Of a stretch of DNA of 64,000 nucleotides, positions 18,862 through 31,000 are shown one piece after another (positions within the stretch are counted from its first letter, which is position 1; each line of letters begins with the position of its first letter). Below the pieces are notes generated by a model. The model was given only the letters and a program-made list of their open reading frames with translations, did no database searches and was not told the DNA's origin. A program made the position numbers and the translations under genes. The stretch comes from Sternotherus odoratus (lineage: Eukaryota; Chordata; Testudines; Kinosternidae): the NCBI GenBank assembly GCA_032164245.1, contig JAVMKO010000006.1, positions 6,401,001 through 6,465,000 on the forward strand. The letters are read 5' to 3'.

Positions 18862-18985
18862 TAGGGTGACTAAATGTCCCAATTTTATAGGGCCAGTCCT
18901 GATATTTGGGGCTTTTTCTTATATAGGCTCCTATTACCCCCCACCCCCTGTCCCTATTTTTCACACTTGCTGTCTGGTCACCCTA
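18862..18985. mobile_element. Short hAT-type MITE
   Basis: The ends tagggtgac and gtcacccta are inverted. They are flanked by aacaaaac and cacaaaac, an 8-bp duplication with one change. The body (gggctttttcttatataggc) matches the copy at 45335-45441. Confidence 0.75.
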
Positions 18986-19079
18986 CACAAAACACAAGCA
19001 ATGCAGCCCCAGCTATAGGGCCCTGGATCAACTGCTGTGATGGATGGCAGAGCAGAACGCCCTACACCAGCCACACCTC

Positions 19080-19372
19080 CCTCCCTAAGCCCCGCCCACA
19101 GCCCCGCCCCTCTCTCTGCCCCGCCCTCCGCCTCCTGCCCGTGTCCGCCCGTGGCGCTGTCAATAAAGTTGGTTCAACGCGCAGCCGCTCTCGCGGCTTG
19201 CTTCGTGCCTCGCGCTCGCTCCGCGGGCAGCCGATTGGTCGCGGCAGCTGCCGCTCTTGGACTTGGGCCAATGAGCGGCCTAGGCCGCCCCCTTCTCCCC
19301 GCCCTTCCGCCCGGCGCTGCGAGCGGCTGAGCGAGCGGCGGAGGCCCAGGCGCTGCGGCCCGCGGAGGGATC
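19080..19372 (+). promoter_or_regulatory. RTRAF: CpG-island promoter of RTRAF
   Basis: A TATA-less, very GC- and CpG-rich segment directly upstream of the RTRAF ATG. It has three GC boxes (ccccgccc type, about 19089-19126), a reverse CCAAT box in gattgg (19234-19238) and a forward CCAAT in ccaatgagcg (19268-19272). This arrangement is typical of a housekeeping promoter. The start of transcription cannot be read from sequence. Confidence 0.65.
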
Positions 19373-19433
19373 ATGTTCCGCCGAAAGCTGACGGCGCTGG
19401 ATTACCACAACCCGGCCGCCTTCAACTGCAGAG
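19373..19433 (+). CDS. RTRAF: RTRAF exon 1 (coding part)
   Basis: Codons 1-20 plus one base. The ATG lies in a CpG island (ggatcATGttccgc). The exon ends AGAG before gtgcgg, and the split Asp codon is completed by exon 2. Confidence 0.93.
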
Positions 19434-22400
19434 GTGCGGGGCCGCGAGCGCACCAGGCCGCAGGCCCCGCCCCCGACCGGCTCTGGGCCCGTCTCACCGT
19501 CCCGGCTTATCTCGAGCCAGGCCCCCCTCGGCCCGCTCCGCCCCCCCCCCCGAGCTGACCCCCCTCGGCCCGCTCCGCCCCCCCCCCCGAGCTGACCCCC
19601 CTCGGCCCGCTCACACACCCCCCCTCAGAGCTGACCCCCCTCGGCCCGCTCCACCCCACCCCCCCGAGCTGACCCCCCTCGGCCCGCTCCACCCCACCCC
19701 CCCGAGCTGACCCCCCTCGGCCCGCTCCGCCCCCCCCCCGAGCTGACCCCCCTCGGCCCGCTCCGCCCCCCCCCCGAGCTGACCCCCCTCGGCCCGCTCC
19801 GCCCCCCCCCCGAGCTGACCCCCCTCGGCCCGCTCCGCCCCCCCCCCGAGCTGACCCCCCTCGGCCCGCTCCACCCCCCCCCGAGCTGACCCCCCTCGGC
19901 CCGCTCCGCCCCCCCCCCCGAGCTGACCCCCCTCGGCCCGCTCCGCCCCCCCCCCCGAGCTGACCCCCCTCGGCCCGCTCCGCCCCCCCCCCGAGCTGAC
20001 CCCCCTCGGCCCGCTCCGCCCCCCCCCCGAGCTGACCCCCCTCGGCCCGCTCCGCCCCCCCCCCGAGCTGACCCCCCTCGGCCCGCTCCGCCCCCCCCCC
20101 CGAGCTGACCCCCCTCGGCCTGCCCCGCCTCCCTGCCCCCTTCGGGCCTGCTCTGCCCCCCCCCCCCACAAGCTGACACCCCCCCTTCCTTCTCGGGCCT
20201 GCTCTGCCCCCCCCCCACTCCCCAAGAGCTGACACCCCCCTTCTCGGGCCTGCTCCCCCCCGCTCCCCAAGAGCTGACACCCCCCTTCTCGGGCTTGCTC
20301 TCCCCCCCCCCCCACTCCCCAAGAGTTGAATTGAAGGGCCTGCTTCTGCCCTCAACCTCATTGAATTCTGTTTCTGAGAAAACATGGCTTTATTCTGAAT
20401 TATTATTTCGTTTACTGTCTTTGTTCCGGGCTATAGATGAAACAGAATTTAGAAACTTTATTGTGTGGCTCGAAGACCAGAAAATCAGACACTACAAGAT
20501 TGAAGACCGAGGAAGTCTAAGAAACATACACAATGACGAATGGCCTAAAGCCTTTGAAAAGGTAATTTTGTACCTGAAACAGTAGAACACATTATAACCT
20601 ATGTGTGGTAGTTATTTTTGGTGATTAAACCATCTCTTTTTACTCAATGTATATGTTACAACAAATATATTTGAGACACAAGGTGGATGAGGGAGTATTT
20701 TTTTTTATTGGACCAACTTTTGTTGGTGTGAGACACAAGTTTTTGTGCTTACACAAAGCTGAAGAAGAGACCATGTCCAATCAAAGATATTCACTCATCC
20801 ATATTGTCTAATGTTCTGTGACTAAAGTGGCTACAACAACACTGCACGCAACAAATGTACATGAAAAGGGGAAAATGATTAATTCTTTATTTGCTAGAAT
20901 ACAGAAGTCAAAATGCAGGGGTAATTGAACACTGTAATTTGTTTTACATAATTTTTACTTAAATCTAAACTCGATCAGTTTTTGCAATAATTGGTATCCT
21001 TATCGCTTTCCTTACTGGGTAAGGTATTTCTGCCTTTGATGCAGAAGGAAATGGACTAAAAATAAATAGTCAGTTTTTCTCTGCATGAAACTATACATGG
21101 AAACTGACTAGGAGCAGATAATCCTAGTCTTAGCAACCTAGAAGGGTCCACTGTAGCCAGTTCTGTCTGTTGCTTCTGATGGATGTTTGTCCACTGCCTG
21201 CAGAAAGCATGGCAGATAGCCATCAATTTGTGGCAGACCTTCTGTGCATGAACTCTTTGACACTCTCCTCTCTGTGTGTAACATCCACATTCCCTTCTGT
21301 CTGAGGGCTTGATCCTGCAAAGTGCTGACCACTCTCTGGATCTGATGCTGCAAAGCAGTTAGAGGGATGAGGCTAAAGTGTTCGGGACTTTGTAGGATTG
21401 AGCCCTAAAGCACTGGTGGTGTAGTTCTTTAGTTTTGCTGATCTGTTCTCTGCTTTCCCTATTTGTGCTGTTGAGAAAGTGCGTGCACGTGTGTGTACAC
21501 ACGCGCGTGGTGGGGTGGGGGTGGCATCAATATAAATGTAATTAGAATGTCTTAAATCTCTTGTGTATAATATCACGAGGAAAACCTCAATTAGTCACTA
21601 GTTCAGATGCAGATATGATTGCAGTAAAAGCTATGTTATCCGCCCTGTACCAATCAGAAAGGTCTATAAGCTAGCATTTCTTATCTTTGTAGAAAGTCCG
21701 ATTTATAGTCTGGTTGGTGTGGGGCTGGCAGGCTCCCTACCTGGTTTCACGTGGCTCCCCAGAAGCTGCTCCTAGGCAGAGGAACAGGCCATGAGGCGTT
21801 CAGAGTGCGGGAGAGGTCGCAAGCGGCGACCTGTCCTGGCTGCTCCTAGGTGGTAGCATGGCAGATGGCTCTATGCACTGCGTCTGCCTGCAGGTGCTGC
21901 CCCCTCAGCTCCCATTGCCTGTGGTGAGCACCTCCTGGATCTGGCACCACAAAACCCTTCCTGCACCCCAAGCTGCTGTCCCGAGCCCCCTCCTGGACCC
22001 ACACAACCTTCCGCGACTCAACCCCCAGCCCTGTGCTTTCTCCCAAACTTAGCCCTCTTAGTTAACCTGGGTTTTTCACTTATCAGCACCCCCCACCCCA
22101 TTTCCCCAACATGCCAGGTAAAAAAGCTTTTACTCTTTTAAGATGAGACATGGATGAATTTTGTCATGAAAAGCACTGACATGCTTCAGAGGAACCACAG
22201 TGGGAATATAACCCATTTCAGGATGACATCATTCATTAATACTAGCCTTCTGACCAAACAGCTTGACCGAAGGGGATTGTCAATAATGCGTATTTATCAA
22301 AGCAGTTCTACAATGTTGACTAATTCGTGGATATGCCATGATGATGGATGTGTTTTCCCATTTTTTTCTCCTCTCCAGTATCTGAAAGATGTTAACTGTC

Positions 22401-24979
22401 CCTTCAAGATACAAGAACGACAAGAAACAATCGATTGGCTTCTTGGGTTAGCTGTGAGGCTTGAGTATGGAGACAATGGTATGGTTGGTTTTTTAAATAC
22501 CTTTACCTAAAGGTGGTGGTAAATGATTTTTGAATAATTTTGTTATTAATATACAGGATTTTTCAAATGTAGGCAATGAGAGGACATGGAAAATACATTT
22601 ATTAAAAATGTGTAATTTACTTTCAGCATTTTTATGAATTCCTATTTTTATTTTGTAATATTCTAATAAGAGTTTTCTCCTTTCCAGAGTTAATTTCTCT
22701 GGTTTGATTTTTAGCAGTAAACTCATGATTTGTTTTCTAGTGTGTTGGTAGAGGAAGGATGGAAATAAAACACGGGATTGACTTCCCTATGGGATCAATG
22801 TGAGGCACAAAGGTGCAGAAAAGACATTTTTGTCTGTCTTCAGAATATCTTTGATCTGCAGCAGAAATAAGCTAAATATTCTTAGCAAGATGTACTTAAT
22901 TTTTTCCCCATATGAAAGCAAATGGTCATATTCCTATCTTGTTATCTATTAGGAATAGTGATAGTTGTATAGTCAAGTGTCATACTCTGTCCATCTGATG
23001 TCCAAGGATCCGGGTCAACTGAAATGTTTGACTAATGGTCCCATCTAGAGTGATTTCTGGATGTCACCTTCATTAATATTGAAGGGGCTCTATCTTAGAA
23101 TACTAGTTGACAACCTTTTTTTATAGTAGTTCTTCACTCTGCAAGAATCAGTTGAATTGTTCCTTCTTGCTTAGCTAGGATGAAGACTGCCAGTTAAGAG
23201 TCTGTCAAGCTTTTATGCCCTCCCAATGACATAGCGTATCTCTGCTGTTCTGCTTTGCCTTTGAGCCAGTACATAGGCAGTAGTAACAACTTCTACCTGA
23301 GCAAGGTTTATTAGAATCTTACTCTTCTGGAGTTTCAGTACTGGGAAACAATTACAAACTGATTTGGCTGCTGGTCTTCCGCCGTGTGCTGAAAATGTAG
23401 TTGGCACAATTGCAGCTCACATTGTGCATTAGTAATGCTTTTTTCTATGCTTTGAGCTCCATTAATTTTAACTAATTATTAGCTCTCACCTGAATTGTAT
23501 ATTTATGAAGCAAAATTGTTTTTATTTTGACAGCTGATAAGTATAAGGATGCCACACCCGAAAGTGCTAAAAATACGGATAATGCAGCAAAAAATGCAGA
23601 GCCACTGATAAACTTGGATGGTAAGAATGCAGTAATGTTATCTTTTTGATCTGTAGAAAAACATTTTTGTTGATGCATCTTACTTCAATCTGTTCCACTT
23701 AAATCTGCAATCTCTAGGTATATTTTAAGTGAGAACCTGAAATTCATATTTTGGATACCAGATTCAGAAAATCATCTTCAGAGCTTTTGAAATGTGTGGG
23801 TTCTGATATTCTAATACTTTACTGAAAATACCTATCTCAGGGCATATTCTGTCCTTTGAGATTTGTTTTGAAAGCTAGTATCAGAGGGGTAGCTGTGTTA
23901 GTCTGGATCTGCAAAAGTGACAGAGTCTTGTAGCACCTTATAGACTAACAGATATTTTGGAGCATAAGCTTTCATGGGCGAAGACCCACTTCATTGTTGA
24001 CATCTGTCTTGTGATCCATGTTCATTTATTTTTTTTCTATTTATAAAACGAGACAGTTGCTCGCTGTGGGTTTCAATAAACAATATCTGCACTATGCATC
24101 AGCTCAAGCTAGTGCTCATTAAAGCAAATAAAGTAACCACCAAACACATTCTCTACCCATCAACTGCTAGGAAAGTCAGGATCTGGCTCAGACTTCAGTC
24201 AGTAAGTACAGTCCTGTTCTGCAGCGAAAAAGTGGTGTGGAGATCTTCAAGAGAGACCCTACATTAATGTATTTACATTTTTTAATGACCTGAGACTGGC
24301 CTTCTCCTTATTAAGACATTTCCATGTATTTAACATGAATACTGGGTTGAAAATCATGCTAATTACACTTTATTGATATTTTTATATCATGGGGTTTCAG
24401 AATACAGCTGCACTTTAATTGCTCAGAAGTTCTCTGGGTTTGCTTGCTTTATAAAATGAAATGTACCGTATATACTCGAGTATAGGCCGACCCGAATATA
24501 AGCCGATGCACCTAATTTTAGCACAAAAACCGGTAAAAGTTATTGACTCGAGTATAAGCCGAGTCCCCCCTGCCGAGGTTCCCCCTGCCGAGGTTCCCCC
24601 TTCCCCGCCGCGGGCGGGCTGCCGAGGTTCCCCCCTGCCGAGGTTCCCCCTTCCCCGCCGGACCAAAAAAAAAATGTGCGCCCCGGTTCCTCCCCTCCCC
24701 GCCGGACAAAAAAAAAAAAAAAAAAAAGCCTCGCTCTCCCGTCCCCGCGGCGCGGGCGGGCTGCCGGCAGGGACAGGACGGGTCGCGCCCGCAATGGCCG
24801 GGGCTCCCCCCGTGACAGGCCGCGGCACGGAGCCGCCGGGCCCAACCGCCCCGGGATCCTCCCGAGCCAGCCCTGCTACCGCGCAGCGGGGGCCGTTCCC
24901 CCCCCCCCAGCCCGCCGCCCGGGCCGGGCCCTGCACTCACCCCTCCCCGGGGGGGGGGAACCGGGACGGGAGAGCGAGG

Positions 24980-25014
<35 letters not shown>

Positions 25015-28000
25015 GGGGTGACTCGAGTATAAGCCGAGGAGGCTTTTTTCAGCCCAAAAAGTGGGCTGAAAAACTCGGCTTATACTCGAGTATATACGGT
25101 AGATTAAACAAACACATTGTCAGATTGTGAATCCCTGGTGAATCAGCTGTAGTCTCGTGGGATTACTCGTGCAAGTAACTGAACCCCTTATTCAGTTTTG
25201 TGATCAGTCTGTTACATGCAGAGCAAGAAATCTAACCTGCATTTTGGAACCAAATATAACGACAGTATTTATCTCGCAGTGAACAATCCTGACTTTAAGG
25301 CTGGAGTGATGGCTTTGGCTAACCTTCTTCAAATCCAGCGACATGATGACTATTTGGTAATGCTTAAGGTGAGGTTCACATCTTTAGTTTTTCATATTTT
25401 GGGAATCTGGTGTGAGCAACTAGTATCTACCAGGAACCCCCCCCCCCCCCCCATAACATGGTGTGTGAAGTCAGTAACTTGATTTTTGGGTGCAAATAAA
25501 AGTTTGTCTGCTAATACCTTTTGTACTTAATTTCTGGTTAGTGTAAAAGAAAAATGATCTTCTGAATTGAAGATATGGGTATTTGTATTTCAAAGATTTT
25601 CATCAAATTATACTAGAATTCCTGAACTTGTTAATTGAGAATTCGTGTTCAGTACTTGGAATGCTTCTGAGCCATCTGGAGCTGCTGCCTTGCACTTATT
25701 TCATGCCTTTTATTCCAGCATCTCTGAATGGTGTAAAAATGTTAATGAATGTAAGTCTCAAAACATACCTTTGAGGTAAATAGATGGTATTCCAGTTCTA
25801 GAGGTGGGAGAAACTTAAGGACAGAGGCTAGGGGGGGTGTCCAGAGTGTCTCAATAAAAGACACAAATTTCTTTACATTTGCAGGGGATAATGCTGCCCA
25901 CTTTTAATTTACAATGTCACTTGAAAGTGAGAACAGGTGTTCTCATGGCACTGTTGTAGCTGGCATCAAAAGATATTTACGTGCTAGATGCGCTAAAGAT
26001 TCATATATCCCTTCATGCTTCAACCACCATTCCAGAGGACATGCGTCCATGCTGATGACACGTTCTGCTCGATAACAATCCAAAGCAGTGCGGACCAGCG
26101 CATGTTCATTTTCATCATCTGAGTCAGCAAAAGGTTGATTTTTTTTATTTTTATTTTTTGGTGGTTTGGGTTCTGTAGTTTCCGCATCAGAGTGTTGCTC
26201 TTTTAACACTTCTGAAAGCATGCTCCACACCTCATCCCTCAGATTTTGGAAGGCACTTCAGATTCTTAAACCGTGGGCCGAGTGCTGTAACTATTTTTTT
26301 AGAAATTTCACATTTGCTTTTTGTCAAATCTGCAGTGCAAGTGTTCTTAAAACAAACAACATGTATTGGGTCATCACCTGAGACTGCTATAATGTGAAAT
26401 ATATGGCAGGGGACATACATTTCTTCCCCAAGTAGTTCAGTCACATTTAATTAACGCATTATTTTTTTAATGTGTAATCAGTATGGAAGCATGTCCTCTG
26501 GAATGGTGGCCAAAGTATGAAGGGGCATTCTAAGCGCATGTCATGTAAATACCTTGCAATACTGGCTGCAAAAGTGCTGTGCAAACGTCTGTTCTCACTT
26601 TCAGGTGACATTGTAAATAAGAAGCGGACAGCATTATCTCCCGTAAATATAAACAGACTTGTTTGTCTTAGTGATTGGTTGGACAAGAAATAGGACTGAG
26701 TGGACTTTTATGTTGTAAAGTTTTACATTGTTTTGTTTTTGAGTGCACTTATGTAACAAAAAAATGTATATTTGTAAATTGCACTTTCACGATAGAGATT
26801 GCACTACAGTACTTGTATGAGGTGATTTGAAAAATACAATTTTTTATCATTTTTACTGTGCAAATATTTGTCATTAATAATTTAAGTGAGCACTGTACGC
26901 TTTGTATTCTGTTATAATTTAAATCAATATATTTGAAAATATAGTGAACATCCAAAATATTTAACAAATTTCAGTTGGTATTCTGTTAGTTCAATTAAAA
27001 CTCTGATTAACTTAAAAAAAATCTTGATTTAAAATATTAATCACAATTAATCGCATGAGTTAATTGTGATTAATCGACAGCTCTACTGTTGATTGTTTTT
27101 TTCTATGTAAATGTATTGAAACGTCAAAATTTGAGAGGGGCAGTGAGTAGGACCAGAAATGTGGATAGGATGATAAAACACAACAGACAAGGGAAGAGTA
27201 TGGCAAAGAATGTTCTGAGAAAGCGCTTTTGCTTTTAACCGGGTTAAGACTAAAACTCCATGTTGGCAGTTCTGCCTGCATAAACCACCCTAATTTTGTT
27301 CTGGTGGCTTGATATTGCTAGAATGTGTCAGTGGAATTGCTGTTTTGTGCACAATTTTGTGGTACATCATTTATGTGGACAATGTGATTAATCTAAGTTA
27401 ATACTTGGATGTTATACAATGGCTACTTTAGAAAAGCCTAAGAGAACAAGAGTTCCAGCTAAAATTTACTAAACCTTAGTAGCTAGTAAAGCAAAAATTC
27501 CTTGATGTTCTCTTTGCACAACTAACATTTTGAGAAGTTGACCAGGGAAAACATCTTCCTCACAGGCACCAAGACTGCTAAAAATATTTTTCTAAGTCTC
27601 ATTATTTTGAAGTCATTGCAGATGTAATGATTTCATGATGAGACATACTAAACAAATACATATTCTTAGTCAAATTAATCTCTCTTAATGCCAGTTTCCC
27701 TAGTTTGAAAGAAAATTCTGTAGTAATGTCACATGTCAACTTTAATCATATGCCAAGCAACAGGAGAAATAGAAAGTGAAGTGATGCATGAAGTAGTTTG
27801 AGTGCTTTTGTCAGATTTGGATAACTCAGCAAGGAAATGGTGAGAGAAACAGCTGTAATGAACAGGATTTTTGCTTTGTTATGGTCTAATTATGGCTCTC
27901 TGGTATCCCTTGAGTTATTTTGAGAGGCCTTTATGCAGACATATGCATCAGTATGAATAGTCCTGGAGTGGAGCAAGTTGCCAAGTGCAGGAGCCATAAA

Positions 28001-31000
28001 TTAGCCAGATGGGCAGAAGGATTGTAAGATAGCCAAGATCGAGGCTGGATTTTGTTCTCATTTTTAAATATTACAAGTCCTTTTGAGTTCACGTTTTATA
28101 AACAACTCAATAGCCAGATTTACTTCACATTCTGTGAGCAGGGCACAGGGCTCCCAGCGGCAGAAAGCACCTTCACTGGAAACTTTCCAGTAGTGCAAAA
28201 TTTTGGGGGCCTTGCAGCTGGCAGCCTAACCTCAAAAGTAGGTACTGCTGACTTGGGAGGGGACCATGGCTAGTTCATCTTGGGAATGTGCTAGCCTCTG
28301 GTAGAGGTTAATGCTGCTTCAGGATGTTTGACTTTCTTGGAGTACTGGAGAGACATGCATCCACATGGAATTCTTACTTTGGTTTTCAAACTTTGTTTCC
28401 TAGGCAATTCGCATTTTGGTTCAAGAGCGCTTGACTCAGGACGCCATAGGAAAGGCAAATCAATCAAAGGAGGTATGTGTGTGTAACACAAATCCACCTG
28501 ATGTAATGAGTCTTTACAGTGTTTAATCAAATACATTAAATATAGAAATGGATGATGTTTGTGTGTGGTAGCATCTAAATAGGAGAGGTAGAAAAAGATT
28601 TATCCACTTTGTACAGCAAACCTGAATCTGGAAGACCAAAGGAAAAGTCACACACAAAAATCAAATGCATGTGATTTTTCACATTACAAATATAGCTGTA
28701 TTTGTAAATTATAGTTATTTAAACAAAAGTTTACTGCTTAATGGAGTGTAATCAGTCTTCTAACATTACAGTAATGTACACTACGACAGGTTTCAGTATC
28801 ATTATTTCAGTGGAATAGGAAGAGAGGTCCTGGACTGACTCTTGTTTCCAAGTAGTAGTGATGGTGAAATAAACCAGTGGAAGTATTTTATTTTTCTTCC
28901 CGGTAGTGTAGAAGATGCTGTTTCTAGCTTCTCACGTGACTTTTGTGGGAGTTGGGGCGGGAATCTAGGCTTGCTTTCCCCTGCCCTCCAGAAGACAAAT
29001 GACTGACATGTAGAATTCTGCAATGAAAGATTATTCATGAAATTCTATCTGTGAAAATATGGCTACAGAGCAATTTTGAATACTGATAGGTTTGTAAGAC
29101 ATTCAGAATGCTTTTGGACAAACATTGCAAAAGGAATGTTCACAGGGAACAATTCCGGTTGATCAGAGGGTCATTTCTTAAACATTCTGGCCATTCAGTC
29201 TATTACTTGCAGTATGAGCTGCTGGTGTGGTGTACTGAGTTCAGATTGTAAAGGCAACTTGTACACCTGTAAAGCCAAGTATAGTCCAGAACTGTTCCTA
29301 AAGAGCAGCTATATATGCTCAAGAGTTGCCGATCCCTTCATCCCTCAGGGCATCTACATCACAGCAATACATACCATATGATAGATAATAAACAGATGGC
29401 ACTTCTTGAATTTGTTAATTGGTGACTACAAATGAGTCCTGAGTTGCAATCCATGGATTTATTTACATGTGACGGGTTCTACCTGGGTTCCACTGAGCAG
29501 GTTCTACCTGCAATCCATGGATTTATTTACATGTGACGGGTTCTACCTGGGTTCCACTGAGCCCTCTGACCCACCAGCCTGGGCTCCCTCTCTGTGTGCT
29601 GTTAGGACGTGCTGTAGACTGCTCCCAGTCCTACACACCCGCCAGCATTCACACAGGCAGGGACACCCTGAGTTACAGTTACATACAGGCTACAGCCAAG
29701 ATACCCCCAGCTTCCCTACTTAGGATCCCAGTCTGGTCAAAACTCCAACCAGTATGAATTTATTACCCAGTTCGTCTCTCCCCCAATGTGGAGAGGAATA
29801 TGCAGAAAACTTGTGATTTCTCCCCCCCCCCCCCCCCAACTCTTCAATTAAAGGCACACTGTTTAGATCCAAACGTAAAACAAGTTTATAAACTACAAAA
29901 AGATTAGGTGATAGCAAACAGTTCAAAGCAGGTTACCTAGTAAATACACAAAACCACAAACCCAAGATACTAGAAAGATTGGATATGAATTAGCTGTTTC
30001 TCACCCTGACTGATGATAATCTGCATGCCTGCTTGTTTCACGGCACAAGCTGTATTTGCTTTGCAGCTGGTCTCCCCTGCCCCCATTCCAAGTCCTTTTC
30101 TTTCAGAGCTTCTTTCAGGTGTTCAGTTGTGGAGGCGAGAAGAACAATAGATGATGTCACTCCCTGCCTTTCATATAGCTATTCCATATAGTGGAAACCC
30201 TTTGTTTCAAACTTGGTTCTCGGACCAGTTTGTGAAAGAACACAAGTACCCAAAATGAAGAGGATAACAAACTTTTCAGACTTTGCCCAACTTTGGACCC
30301 TGCCAACCTGTGCTGTCTGGCTGTTGAATAACTGCTTTCAGTGAAGCTGTGGTCTTTTTCCTGTGCCCCATGGACAAAACTCTGCATAAAAACTGTTTTA
30401 CTGAAATTCTTGGCAACCTCAGCACAATAGCTAAGGATTAAATGGATGTAGACATGGAACTCCTAGAGATGGTTTCTCCAACTGAAGGGTGAGGCGTGCT
30501 GCCAGGACACTGTGGGGAGACTGCACAACCCCCGTTTTTACCAGCTCTGTGAATAAACTGAAAACTTCAGTTGGTTCGGACTGTCCAAAACTACATCTTT
30601 TAAGATCAGTAGATTTACTTACTTCAATATGGAGTAGATTTTTTTTTTTTTAACGAACACTTCTTTATAGTTCTGTCAATATTTAATCAGAGTCTAGACT
30701 AGGATTATGATTATACTGCTAGCTGAAGAGAAACTTTTATCACTGACTTGCATATGAATACTTTCCAGTTCCTGTAATGGGATTTGTTTTCATTTTTCAA
30801 ATATACCTAAAGTACATCTATAAACATAAGAAACGTTCAGTACAAGATCATTGTATTTGTATTCCAGTATTTAAAGGTTTGCAGTAGACACAAGGGAGAG
30901 GAAGTAGTTCCATTCATTATTGTGGTGTCTTGCCAGGAGACCACATTCTCACCCCTTCATAAATCCTTTTTATGGCACAAAGGGAATATAAAACTGCCTT

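Larger units (their letters stand above)
13286..19079. other. Intergenic region between GNG2 and RTRAF
   Basis: No gene is supported. It holds a probable solo LTR (14582-15630), a hAT-like MITE (16237-16601), a Penelope-like repeat copy (17543-17708) and a short hAT-type MITE (18862-18985). The rest is AT-rich and featureless to my reading. Confidence 0.65.

Noticed and set aside
18874..19710. A 278-codon plus-strand frame across the RTRAF promoter
   Set aside because: It runs through a MITE, the CpG island and the minisatellite in a frame other than RTRAF. Its Pro/Arg bias reflects GC content.
19507..20120. Regularly spaced repeats that could suggest a CRISPR array
   Set aside because: Units are contiguous without unique spacers, and this is a vertebrate genome.
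19507..20385. Long minus-strand open frames (up to 292 codons) of Gly/Arg/Ala/Glu repeats
   Set aside because: All three frames are open because the minisatellite unit has no stop codons. The products are pure repeat translations and the region is RTRAF intron 1.
24415..25032. Overlapping open frames on both strands rich in Pro, Arg, Lys and Phe
   Set aside because: They come from the GC-rich core and polyA/polyT blocks of a non-autonomous transposon; no domain is recognisable.
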